This document shows, piece by piece, positions 47,587-55,872 of a DNA stretch of 64,000 nucleotides (position 1 is its first letter; the number at the start of each line of letters is the position of its first letter). The position numbers and the translations under genes are program-made. The stretch covers positions 248,001 to 312,000 of the forward strand of contig NZ_CP102410.1 in the NCBI RefSeq assembly GCF_024628725.1, given 5' to 3'. The notes under the pieces are model-generated. The model saw nothing but the letters and a program-made list of their open reading frames with translations. It searched no databases and had not been told where the DNA came from. This DNA comes from Ruegeria sp. YS9 (lineage in GTDB: Bacteria; Pseudomonadota; Alphaproteobacteria; Rhodobacterales; Rhodobacteraceae).

Positions 47587-49602
47587 ATGAACAAAGACCT
47601 GACCCGGCTGCTGCGCCCGAAAACCATCGCCGTCATCGGCGGCGGCGCGTGGTGCCAGCAGGTTGTTCTGCAATCCGAACGCATGGGCTATGCCGGCCAA
47701 GTCTGGCCGGTGCATCCCAAAGCGTCGGAAATTGCGGGCCACAGGGTTTTTGGCCACATCGAAGACCTGCCCGAAGCCCCGGATGCGGTTTTCATCGGTA
47801 TCAACCGCCACGCCACCATCGAGGCCGTTCGTGTCCTGTCCAGTATGGGCGCAGGCGGGGCGGTGTGTTTTGCCTCGGGCTTTTCCGAGGCCGTTGCCGA
47901 AGATGACACTGGTGGGGACTTGCAGGATCAACTGATTGCCGCAGCCGGAGACATGCCCATTCTTGGCCCGAATTGCTATGGCTTCATCAACGCGCTGGAC
48001 GGGGCGCTGTTGTGGCCGGACCAGCACGGAGCGAATCCTGTGGACAAGGGCGTGGCGATCCTGACGCAAAGCTCGAACATCTCGATCAACCTGACCATGC
48101 AGAAACGTGGGTTGCCGATCGCCTATATGATGGCCTGCGGAAACATGGCCCAGACCAGCCAGGCCGAAATCGCCTCGTCCTTGATCGACGATCCGCGCGT
48201 AACCGCGGTGGGTCTGCATATCGAAGGGTTCAAGGACATCCGGCAATGGGAGGCGCTGGCCGCCAAGGCCTATTCCAAAGGCATCCCGCTGGTCGCCCTC
48301 AAAGTGGGCGCATCGGAACAGGCGCAGGCGGCCACCATTTCGCATACCGCGTCTCTTGCGGGCAGCGACGCGGGCGCACAGGCCCTTTTGGACCGGCTCG
48401 GAATCCCGCGCCAGTCCGCGTTGCCGGACTTTCTTGAGACGCTGAAACTGTTGCACTGCTATGGGCCGCTGCCGGGTGGCCGCATCGCTTCGATCAGTTG
48501 TTCAGGGGGTGAGGCGAGCCTGATCGCGGATATGGCCGTTGGTACGGGACTGCGTTTCCCGCAGTTGAGCGATGACAAAAGGGCGCGTCTGCGCGACGCG
48601 CTCGGCCCCATGGTCGCGCTGAACAACCCGCTGGATTATCACACTTATATCTGGCGTGACGAAGAGGCGATGGCACAGGCATGGTCGGGCATGACGGGTG
48701 AAGACATCGACCTGACGTTCTCGATCGTCGACTATCCGACGACGGATCCGACTGACTGGAGTTGCGCGACCCGCGCTGCGTTGAGAGTGCGTGCCGAAAC
48801 CGGTGCTCGGTTTGCGATTGTTGCGACGCTGCCTGAACTTCTGCCTGAAGACGTCGCGCAGGACCTGATGGCCGGTGGTGTCGTTCCGTTCATGGGTCTG
48901 CGCGAGGCACTGGCGGCAACCTGCGCGGCGGGTCAGGTCTCGGCCCCGTCCGCGCATCCTGTCTGGTTGCCGGGAACGGCTGAGGCGACCCAAACCCTGA
49001 CCGAAGGCGAGTCGAAGCAGGCGTTGGCTGAATGCGGCCTGCATATCCCCCGAACCTGCACGGTTTCTGGGCCAGCGGCAGCCCTCGCAGCAGCGCAGGA
49101 TATGGAAGCCCCCTTGGCCGTGAAAGGTGTTGGGCTTGCGCATAAATCCGAACACGCCGCTGTTCGGCTGGGCATTCAAACCAAAGACGTGGCCAGTGTG
49201 GCCGCTGACATCGGCACCGAAGATATCCTGATCGAAGAGATGATCACCGGAACCGTTGCCGAATTGCTGGTCGGTGTCGTCCGTGACCCGGCGCATGGGT
49301 TTGTCCTGACATTGGGGGCGGGGGGCGTGCTGACCGAAATCCTGCGCGATACGGTGTCGGTGCTGGTGCCAAGCGCGCCCGAGGACATCCGTGCCGCGCT
49401 TGGCAAACTGAAAATCGCCCCGCTTTTGGCAGGCTATCGCGGCCAACGGGCGGCTGATATGGATGCAATCATCGCCGCAGTCGACGCCGTTCAGGCCTAT
49501 GTCATGCAAAATGCCGACACGCTTGGCGAGGTCGAGATTAACCCGCTCCTGTGCACGCCGGACAAGGCCGTTGCCGTGGATGCACTGATAAGAAAGGCCT
49601 GA
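47587..49602 (+). CDS. NDP-forming acyl-CoA ligase (ACS alpha-beta fusion)
   Basis: A 671-residue ligase of the ADP-forming acyl-CoA synthetase type. An N-terminal CoA-binding Rossmann domain (RPKTIAVIGGGAWCQQVVLQ) leads to succinyl-CoA-ligase-like domains with the phosphohistidine in ISHTASLAGSDAGAQALLDRLG. The C-terminal ATP-grasp domain starts with GESKQALAECGLHIPRT and holds LGAGGVLTEILRDTVSVLVPSA and EINPLLCTP. It lies 2 bp after the caiA-like gene and 3 bp before caiD. It probably activates carnitine or a related betaine to the CoA ester, replacing the CaiB transferase and CaiC ligase of enterobacteria; this is inference. Confidence 0.85.
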   Translation: MNKDLTRLLRPKTIAVIGGGAWCQQVVLQSERMGYAGQVWPVHPKASEIAGHRVFGHIEDLPEAPDAVFIGINRHATIEAVRVLSSMGAGGAVCFASGFSEAVAEDDTGGDLQDQLIAAAGDMPILGPNCYGFINALDGALLWPDQHGANPVDKGVAILTQSSNISINLTMQKRGLPIAYMMACGNMAQTSQAEIASSLIDDPRVTAVGLHIEGFKDIRQWEALAAKAYSKGIPLVALKVGASEQAQAATISHTASLAGSDAGAQALLDRLGIPRQSALPDFLETLKLLHCYGPLPGGRIASISCSGGEASLIADMAVGTGLRFPQLSDDKRARLRDALGPMVALNNPLDYHTYIWRDEEAMAQAWSGMTGEDIDLTFSIVDYPTTDPTDWSCATRAALRVRAETGARFAIVATLPELLPEDVAQDLMAGGVVPFMGLREALAATCAAGQVSAPSAHPVWLPGTAEATQTLTEGESKQALAECGLHIPRTCTVSGPAAALAAAQDMEAPLAVKGVGLAHKSEHAAVRLGIQTKDVASVAADIGTEDILIEEMITGTVAELLVGVVRDPAHGFVLTLGAGGVLTEILRDTVSVLVPSAPEDIRAALGKLKIAPLLAGYRGQRAADMDAIIAAVDAVQAYVMQNADTLGEVEINPLLCTPDKAVAVDALIRKA

Positions 49603-49605
49603 GAT

Positions 49606-50385
49606 ATGGACCCGATCAAAACCCGCCGCGACGGAGCGATCCTTGAGGTGACGCTGGACCGGCCCAAGGCCAACGCCATCGATCTTGTCACCAGCCGCAG
49701 GATGGGTGAGGTGTTCGCCGCGTTTCGCGACGATCCAGAGCTGCGCGTGGCCATTCTGACGGGCGGCGGAGAGAAGTTTTTTTGTCCGGGCTGGGACCTG
49801 AAAGCAGCGGCCGACGGGGATGCGGTAGACGGGGACTATGGTGTCGGAGGGTTCGGCGGCCTGCAAGAACTGCGCGATCTGAACAAACCCGTGATCGCGG
49901 CCGTCAACGGCATCGCCTGTGGCGGCGGGCTGGAGCTGGCCTTGTCAGCCGACATGATCCTTGCCGCCGATCATGCCACGTTCGCCCTGCCGGAAATCCG
50001 CTCGGGTACTGTCGCGGATGCGGCCAGCGTCAAACTGCCCAAGCGCATCCCTTACCACATCGCGATGGAGTTGCTGCTTACCGGCCGTTGGTTCGACGCC
50101 GAAGAAGCCAATCGCTGGGGTCTGGTGAACGAGATCGTCGCCGCGGATCAACTGATGGACCGCGCCTGGGAACTGGCCCGGTTGTTGGCCTCGGGACCGC
50201 CCCTGGTTTATGCCGCTATCAAGGAAATCGTACGCGATGCCGAAGATGCCAAGTTTCAGGATGCCATGAATCGCATCACCAAGCGCCAGCTCAGAACCGT
50301 GGACGTTCTCTATGCCAGCGAAGATCAACTGGAAGGCGCGCGCGCTTTCGCCGAGAAAAGAGATCCGGTCTGGAAAGGGAAGTGA
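49606..50385 (+). CDS. caiD: Carnitinyl-CoA dehydratase (crotonase family)
   Basis: A 259-residue crotonase. It follows E. coli CaiD as I recall it almost end to end: ILEVTLDRPKANAID, MGEVFAAFRDDPELRVAILTGGGEKFF, GWDLKAAADGDA, LNKPVIAAVNGIACGGGLELALSADMI, and the end LEGARAFAEKRDPVWKGK. The oxyanion-hole stretches are complete; E. coli CaiD uses two glutamates, one of which is in FALPEIRSGTV here. It interconverts carnitinyl-CoA and crotonobetainyl-CoA. Confidence 0.92.
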   Translation: MDPIKTRRDGAILEVTLDRPKANAIDLVTSRRMGEVFAAFRDDPELRVAILTGGGEKFFCPGWDLKAAADGDAVDGDYGVGGFGGLQELRDLNKPVIAAVNGIACGGGLELALSADMILAADHATFALPEIRSGTVADAASVKLPKRIPYHIAMELLLTGRWFDAEEANRWGLVNEIVAADQLMDRAWELARLLASGPPLVYAAIKEIVRDAEDAKFQDAMNRITKRQLRTVDVLYASEDQLEGARAFAEKRDPVWKGK

Positions 50386-50447
50386 ACTCTGATCGCAGAA
50401 CGTGAATTTGCCATTTACTGATCCGCACAGCACGTGCACAGTTAGGC

Positions 50448-50918
50448 ATGCCGTATTTCGAACGAAAACCATATGTTAGTGCATCTCGGGCGGTCAGCCC
50501 GATTGCTCCGCAGCCTGACAATCAACCGATTTCCGATATAGCACGCCGCGTGCTCGACAGGGAACGGGGCCCGCAGCAGCATCTGGACGGTCCGTTCAGG
50601 TGCCGCAAAACCTGTCATCCCGGCGGCACCGCCACCATTCTGCTGTGTTTTGAAGCACCGGAAGGCGCGGCCCCTGTTCAGATGCAGTTCGAACCGGGGG
50701 ATCTGACCAACCCGAACGGGGACATTTTGCCGGCCAACCGCATCAATGTGATCCCGCCACAAATCCAGCTTGAACCGGGGGAAGCAACGGATGTTGCTGT
50801 TGCCGTCACTATACCCGATCTCACCGAACCCGGTGAATATCATGGCCGGATCGCCTGTACCGGAACGGACCAGACCTCGGTCGTGGTGGTTTTCGAGGTT
50901 GCGGGCGCTCAGACCTGA
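50448..50918 (+). CDS. Small beta-sandwich protein of unknown function
   Basis: A 156-residue protein without signal peptide. After a Pro-rich start of about 45 residues, an Ig-like beta-sandwich is suggested by FEPGDLTNPNGDILPANRINVIPPQIQLEPGEATDVAVAVTIPDLTEPGEYHGRIACTG, which resembles NEW3/CARDB-type repeats found on scaffolds and surface proteins. It is convergent with, and overlaps by 10 bp, the polyprenyl synthase gene that ends the encapsulin operon. The DUF3237 protein of that operon also has a probable beta-rich N-terminal domain, so this gene may belong to the same system on the opposite strand. Confidence 0.65.
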   Translation: MPYFERKPYVSASRAVSPIAPQPDNQPISDIARRVLDRERGPQQHLDGPFRCRKTCHPGGTATILLCFEAPEGAAPVQMQFEPGDLTNPNGDILPANRINVIPPQIQLEPGEATDVAVAVTIPDLTEPGEYHGRIACTGTDQTSVVVVFEVAGAQT

Positions 50919-51979
50919 CGGGTCACGAGATAGTCCATGAACTGTCCAAGAAACGCGCGCGGCCCGTCTTTGGTCCCCGCGAATACCTGCGCGAACTCAC
51001 TCCGGGCCGAGGCCAGCAGATCACTTGCCGCGTCTTGCGCATAGCGGATGCTGCCGTAATGGTTCATGCGCTCCAGCACCCAGGCGACATCTTGCGTCGA
51101 CCGGGCATCGCGTGGGTTTGACAGCATCTCGGCCAACCGTGCCTGTTCGGGCTCTTCCGCCTTCAGGCCAAGCTGGCCCAGCATCAGCGTGCGTTTGCCT
51201 TCATAGATGTCCCCGCCGATTTCCTTGCCGTAACTGTCCTGAGAGCCAACGAGATTCAAGACGTCGTCCTGAATCTGAAACGCTGCACCCAGGAAAAAGC
51301 CAAAGGCATTGAAATCATCCAGATTAAGCGCACCGGACTCGACATCACGTGGCCGTGCAATCAGGGCCCCGATGCGCATCGGGTGAATGAAACTGTACCA
51401 ACAGGTCTTTTTCAGACACATCCTCAGATAATCTGATGCATCGACGTTCAAACGATTGTCGCGAATCCAGCCAAGTTCCAACGCCTGACCTTCGATGGAT
51501 TGCTGCAACAGATGGTCGAACTCATCCACCACGCGCATACCTGTTTCCGGGCCCAACGGTCCCAGGTTCTGACGCAGCAGGCGCAGGGCCAGCGATTGCA
51601 TCCCGTCGCCGGTATTGATCGCCAGGGGAACCCCAAGCCGCTTGTGCATACATTCGCGCCCGCGCCGGAAATCGCTTTGATCTTCGATGTCGTCATGGAT
51701 CAGAAAGGCATTGTGCAGCAACTCAAGAACTGCGGCCGAGACCCTCGCATTCTCGCTGTTTCCGCCGAAGGCTTCGCATGTAGCCAGTAACAGCGCAGGC
51801 CTCAGACCCTTGCCCGAGGTTTCGATGTAATCGCGCATCGGGCCATACAGATAGGCCTGAGGCTCACCCGTCGGCAACAGGCCCAACAGCGTTTCGCGCG
51901 CCTGATCCCCGTAGGAGGTCAGGGTTTTCAGAAAATCCTGTTTCGCCGCAGGATCCAAATGCGCGGTTCCGGGTTTCAC
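50909..51979 (-). CDS. Polyprenyl diphosphate synthase (FPP/GGPP type)
   Basis: A 356-residue trans-prenyltransferase. The first Asp-rich motif is HDDIEDQSDFRRG (DDxxD at 96-100), and GKGLRPALLLATCEAFGG precedes it. The second motif is FQIQDDVLNLVG, where the last Asp of DDxxD is Asn (N242), a small departure from most synthases. It condenses isopentenyl diphosphate with allylic diphosphates to C15-C20 products. It begins 4 bp after the flavoprotein gene and closes the operon, so its product is probably made for the flavoprotein or the shell. Confidence 0.9.
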   Translation of the reverse strand: MKPGTAHLDPAAKQDFLKTLTSYGDQARETLLGLLPTGEPQAYLYGPMRDYIETSGKGLRPALLLATCEAFGGNSENARVSAAVLELLHNAFLIHDDIEDQSDFRRGRECMHKRLGVPLAINTGDGMQSLALRLLRQNLGPLGPETGMRVVDEFDHLLQQSIEGQALELGWIRDNRLNVDASDYLRMCLKKTCWYSFIHPMRIGALIARPRDVESGALNLDDFNAFGFFLGAAFQIQDDVLNLVGSQDSYGKEIGGDIYEGKRTLMLGQLGLKAEEPEQARLAEMLSNPRDARSTQDVAWVLERMNHYGSIRYAQDAASDLLASARSEFAQVFAGTKDGPRAFLGQFMDYLVTRQV

Positions 51980-51983
51980 AGGC

Positions 51984-54107
51984 TCAGCCCTTCTGGGTGA
52001 TGATCACGCGACTTTTGTCTTCCCGCGCACCGGATCGTTCCGAACCGGCGCCAAAAACAGAAAGCGGTGCATCCGAAACGGGCAAGGCCCTGGACAGGGC
52101 ACCTGATTGACCGCTGTCCCGACCCAGATCATACGCGACATCTTCCGCCAGCTCATCCCCCGGGATCGGCAGATCGGCAGTGGGCTCGTAATTCGCGATG
52201 AGGTCGAACAGCTCTTTCGGGGGGCAGATCATTCGAAGCGCTTCGGCAATGGCTGGCTCCTCGGTGATACCGCCAGGTTTTGAATATTCCGTTGCCGGTT
52301 CTCCTATGGCGGCAAGGGGGCCATCACCGCCGCGCTCAACTCCTGCCGTGTCCTGACCCATTCTCAGCGCGGCTTCGACCGCGACCGCGAACCGGTTGTC
52401 CCACGGAAGGCCAGCCTGATAGCGGGCGTAATCATAGGCACGCAGCGGTTTGAGGATGTCGGGCTCGTGCAGATCCCAAATCTGGCAGGGCTCTGCATCC
52501 GATCCACTGCGCTGAAGGATGGCGTTGACGGCACGGCGCGCGGCCTCGTTCGCCCCTTCCATCGTGGCAAGGTCGGTGAAAGTGCGCACGTAATCCGATG
52601 CCAGGAAGAAATTCGGGATCAATGTGGCCGCGTCCGGGCGCAAGCGCCAGCTGTTGATACGGTTGACCAGCAAGGGTTCGACATTGCTTTGACGCTTGGG
52701 GTCGTTCGGGTCTTGAACGATATCGGGATCGAGGAACCAGTAATGCATATCCTCGTCCCGCAAAACGGTTTGGCCATCCACGTTGATGCCGCGCTTGACC
52801 TGTTCCCAAACCTCGCTTGCAATCTCTTCCCGGCTGCAATTTCGCGCTGTCTTCCCGTTCAGACCGGGTTTGTCCCATTCGGAAATGTCGATCGACAGCA
52901 GGCCTTTGGTCTTTCCTTCAGCCCAGTTGTCGAAATCAATCTGGTGCCAGAACTGTTTTTGCGACACAGCCGTCAAAGCCCATGGGCTGTCGATGAAAAT
53001 GACGTGGCCATGGGTCAGTTCAACTTCCTTGGTCAGATAGAACTGAATGCCGTTCATCCATTGCACGTCATTGGCCAGCAAGGGCAACTTGGCAAGTGCG
53101 GGGTCAACCGCCATCATTTCCGGGGTCACAAGCGGTGCCATGCGTTCAATCGGCATGGCGCTGATGAACCAGTCCCCCGTGACCTGCTTTTCTTTACCAT
53201 CCTGTTCGACTGTCGCGCCGATAATCCGCCCGTTCCGGCACTCGATTCCGGTGACTTTGGAGTCAAAATTGTACACGACCCCCTTGCTTGTCAGATAATC
53301 CAGCCACGGTTGAATCCAGACAAGATTGGTGGGCCCGTTCAGCAGCCTGTTGCAGTGGGGTTCGGGTGTGGCGATGCCCAGCTGAAGCTGAATAGCAATG
53401 TCCCCCACTGTCTTCGTGCTTGCCGTCGTGGCCTTGGCGGCCACCAGCGAACGGGTCAGGCCGATGGCAAGGAACTTCTGATAGGCTTCCGAACGGTCCT
53501 GCGCGCCGATGAAATCCCACCAGCCGATCCGTTCATATTCGTCGAACCGGCGTTCCTTGCAGGAACTCGCGATCCGCCACATGCAGGCGACAAAATGTTC
53601 GACATCCTCATACGCGATCTGGTCCCTCGGCGACAGCGCGAAGGCAATGGTCTTGAAGGCATCCGCGACATCCTTGAGCGTGCGGGGAAACCGTTCCGGG
53701 ACAATGATGCCGGGCTTGTCGAACTGGCTGACCAGAACCTGAGTGGTCGGGACCAGATTGTCAAAGCATGTGCCCTTGTCGTAATACGGCGTGCGGGCCA
53801 TCGTGTCGGTGATATGCCGATAAAAGTTCGGAAAGAACCTGAACCCATGTTCGCCGGGCAGCCAGGGGCGTTTCACGCCGGGCGGATAACTGGCCCCATC
53901 CATCTCGGCCCATTTCTCCAGTGCCTTGATGTGTTTTGCTTTTGAGCCATGATCCCCTTCACCCTTCATTACGGGGATGCTGCGGGCCTTGCCGCCGGGG
54001 ATCAGCTGGCGTTCGTGGACTTCGACCTCGAACCCGCGTTCAATCAGTTCGTGCGCGGCGCTCATTCCGGCCACGCCGCCTCCAAGAATGACAACCTTGT
54101 CAGGCAT
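51984..54107 (-). CDS. Phytoene desaturase-like FAD oxidoreductase with long C-terminal tail
   Basis: A 707-residue flavoprotein of the amine oxidase/phytoene desaturase class. The N-terminal FAD motif is VVILGGGVAGMSAAHELIERGFEVEVHE, followed by PGGKARS. A C-terminal FAD contact lies in FFLASDYVRTFTDLATMEGANEAARRAVNAIL, at about residues 510-540. The core ends near 600; the last 100 residues are low-complexity and probably disordered, ending in a stretch with SDAPLSVFGAGSERSG. Neighbours (prenyl synthase, encapsulin-like shell) suggest an isoprenoid substrate and possible encapsulation through the tail. The start at 54107 overlaps the DUF3237 gene by 8 bp. Confidence 0.85.
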   Translation of the reverse strand: MPDKVVILGGGVAGMSAAHELIERGFEVEVHERQLIPGGKARSIPVMKGEGDHGSKAKHIKALEKWAEMDGASYPPGVKRPWLPGEHGFRFFPNFYRHITDTMARTPYYDKGTCFDNLVPTTQVLVSQFDKPGIIVPERFPRTLKDVADAFKTIAFALSPRDQIAYEDVEHFVACMWRIASSCKERRFDEYERIGWWDFIGAQDRSEAYQKFLAIGLTRSLVAAKATTASTKTVGDIAIQLQLGIATPEPHCNRLLNGPTNLVWIQPWLDYLTSKGVVYNFDSKVTGIECRNGRIIGATVEQDGKEKQVTGDWFISAMPIERMAPLVTPEMMAVDPALAKLPLLANDVQWMNGIQFYLTKEVELTHGHVIFIDSPWALTAVSQKQFWHQIDFDNWAEGKTKGLLSIDISEWDKPGLNGKTARNCSREEIASEVWEQVKRGINVDGQTVLRDEDMHYWFLDPDIVQDPNDPKRQSNVEPLLVNRINSWRLRPDAATLIPNFFLASDYVRTFTDLATMEGANEAARRAVNAILQRSGSDAEPCQIWDLHEPDILKPLRAYDYARYQAGLPWDNRFAVAVEAALRMGQDTAGVERGGDGPLAAIGEPATEYSKPGGITEEPAIAEALRMICPPKELFDLIANYEPTADLPIPGDELAEDVAYDLGRDSGQSGALSRALPVSDAPLSVFGAGSERSGAREDKSRVIITQKG

Positions 54108-54942
54108 CGGAAATTCCTTTCGCGGAATAGACGTCAAAGCGCAGGGTGATGTCTGACAGGCTGGCTTCGCCAATGCCAAAACCCTGCACCCGATTCATCC
54201 AGCTGAAATGCGGATTCGAGGTCAGGTAACGCGGCGCAAGCCGTACCGGAGCCGAAGCGGGCAGATTGCCCTTGGCCAAGGCCGCATATCCGTCCGGGCC
54301 GAAGTCACACACACCCGTATCTTCGAACAGGATCGGAGCTTTCCCGGTGGACGGTCTGATAAGCGCCTTTGCATGAAGCAGCCCCACGCCATCGGGTCGA
54401 ACGCGCATCCAGTCTCCTCCGATCGGTTCGATCACCCCTTTCAGATGCGGGCCTTCGACGGTGCCACCTTCTTTGATGGCGAAATGCAGCCAGATCCCAT
54501 CCGGCGTCTCGCCCGAGGGGTGAAAGCTGCTTTCGAACGGCACCACAAATTTGGCAACATGTTCCAGTACCGGCGACGTCACTGCGGTTTTTGTCGGTTC
54601 CGGTGCGGCAGGTTGAACTGCTTTTTCCGGCCCGGGATCATATTCGCGCCCTCCCGACGTCAGCACCGGACGCCAGGACAGGGTTTTTTCCTGTGTCACG
54701 GACGGCAAAATGGCTGCGAATTGTTGAAACCCGGTTTGCGGGTCTCGCAACACGGGCCACCCGCGAATGGCACGCTCGGGGCCGCCTTCTTCCGAACAGA
54801 TCAGACGTAGCGAGTCATGCGACGACACGGATGGACCTGCTTCCACCAGTACCCGACTGAGACCGTCTGCGTTGATCGCCTCGGACCAACGCAGGGTAAC
54901 GCCCCGATCTGTAAACTCGCGCACGACCCGATCTCCGGTCAA
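54100..54942 (-). CDS. DUF3237 protein with N-terminal beta domain
   Basis: A 280-residue protein in two parts. Residues 1-105 look like a beta-sandwich (VLVEAGPSVSSHDSLRLICS ... KTLSWRPVLTS). After a Pro/Ala linker, residues 125-275 are a DUF3237 beta-barrel: GGTVEGPHLKGVIEPIGGDWM, VRPDGVGLLHAKALI, RYLTSNPHFSWMNRVQGFGIGE, ITLRFDVYSA. DUF3237 proteins have no settled function. The start overlaps the encapsulin-like gene stop by four bases, so it is made with the shell protein and could be cargo, a shell partner or a ligand carrier. Confidence 0.82.
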   Translation of the reverse strand: MTGDRVVREFTDRGVTLRWSEAINADGLSRVLVEAGPSVSSHDSLRLICSEEGGPERAIRGWPVLRDPQTGFQQFAAILPSVTQEKTLSWRPVLTSGGREYDPGPEKAVQPAAPEPTKTAVTSPVLEHVAKFVVPFESSFHPSGETPDGIWLHFAIKEGGTVEGPHLKGVIEPIGGDWMRVRPDGVGLLHAKALIRPSTGKAPILFEDTGVCDFGPDGYAALAKGNLPASAPVRLAPRYLTSNPHFSWMNRVQGFGIGEASLSDITLRFDVYSAKGISDA

Positions 54943-55820
54943 CAGGTTATCGTGCGGACGGCCTCAGCTTCTTTGATCCTGAGATGGAACTTCTGCTGCA
55001 CGCGGAAGACGTGCTCGCCCTCGGCAGAGGTTTGCAGGTACTTCACGGCGATATCCGAAGGCACGACGATTTCAACCGGTGCACCCAGCAGGGACACAAG
55101 CACTGCCTTGTTCGCGGGCAGGGTGCTGGAACGCAGCAACGGCCCGTCCAGGAACGGAAGAATGCTGTCACGCGGCAGCACCATCGAATTCGGCAGCGGA
55201 GTCGTGACCGCACGGAACAGACCATTGCCCATCACACAGGCATAGGGGCCCAGATAGCCATGCGTTTCCAGCTTGCTGATGCCCTCGACGACGGCCTCGA
55301 AAACCTCGGTTCCGGTATAGTTCTTTTTGGTCGCGGAATTGGTTTTGCCTTCGCCTGCTTCAAGCAATCCCGGATATTTGCCACCGCCGCTGATCGTATA
55401 GATCTGCGGCAATGAGTCGGGCGCGCCGCCAGCGTGTTTGGGGGCCTGTCCGGTGCCGGGTTGACCGTTGAAAATGATGTCATCCTCTACCCGTGCCACA
55501 ACGGCGGCCGCTCGGCGGAACATGATCTGAGCAGCCGTCAGTTCCGGATCAGCCACCTGTGCGCCTTTCAGGTACACGTTCACCGATACGGTGGTAAGGC
55601 GCAGCGTGTCATAATCGTTCACGTCAAGCCGCTGCTTGGATGCACCAGATGAGTTGTCGACCAGATCCAGCTTGTTCAGCGGAACGGACTGCGTGTCAGC
55701 GGGCAGCGGTCCGTACAGGGGCAGGAAACTGGCGGCCACCCGGGCGCGCAGTGCCTCGTCATGAACGGCCTTGTTCACGGCGCTCCACTGGTCTTCGTTC
55801 CAATCCAATGCATCGGTCAT
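54939..55820 (-). CDS. Encapsulin-like shell protein (HK97 fold, Linocin_M18-like)
   Basis: A 293-residue protein that lines up in order with Thermotoga encapsulin from memory. It has an N-terminal helix with DWNEDQWSAVNKAVHDEALRARV (6-28), then PLYGPL (34-39). The spine-helix region is LTAAQIMFRRAAAVVARVEDDIIFNG (94-119, matching the family's ED..IF.G). The A-domain strand is YLGPYACVMGNGLFRAV (189-205), and the closing strands are GEHVFRVQQKFHLRIKEAEAVRTI (268-291). About 25 extra residues sit after the IIFNG motif (120-150, Gly/Pro-rich), probably a surface loop. No phage genes are nearby. Overall it is closest to Family 1 shells, but no usual Family 1 cargo (peroxidase, ferritin-like) is present. 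Confidence 0.85.
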   Translation of the reverse strand: MTDALDWNEDQWSAVNKAVHDEALRARVAASFLPLYGPLPADTQSVPLNKLDLVDNSSGASKQRLDVNDYDTLRLTTVSVNVYLKGAQVADPELTAAQIMFRRAAAVVARVEDDIIFNGQPGTGQAPKHAGGAPDSLPQIYTISGGGKYPGLLEAGEGKTNSATKKNYTGTEVFEAVVEGISKLETHGYLGPYACVMGNGLFRAVTTPLPNSMVLPRDSILPFLDGPLLRSSTLPANKAVLVSLLGAPVEIVVPSDIAVKYLQTSAEGEHVFRVQQKFHLRIKEAEAVRTITC

Positions 55821-55872
55821 TGTAAATCCCTCTCGGTGCTGCTGCCCAATTCGGCGGGGCAGTCAATCTTGT

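Noticed and set aside
52467..53945. 492-codon frame opposite the flavoprotein gene
   Set aside because: No motif or start signal; the FAD motif and coupling of neighbouring genes fix the minus-strand reading.
54939..55820. Prophage capsid as source of the HK97-like protein
   Set aside because: No terminase, portal, protease, tail or integrase genes nearby; flanking genes are enzymes joined by coupled overlaps.
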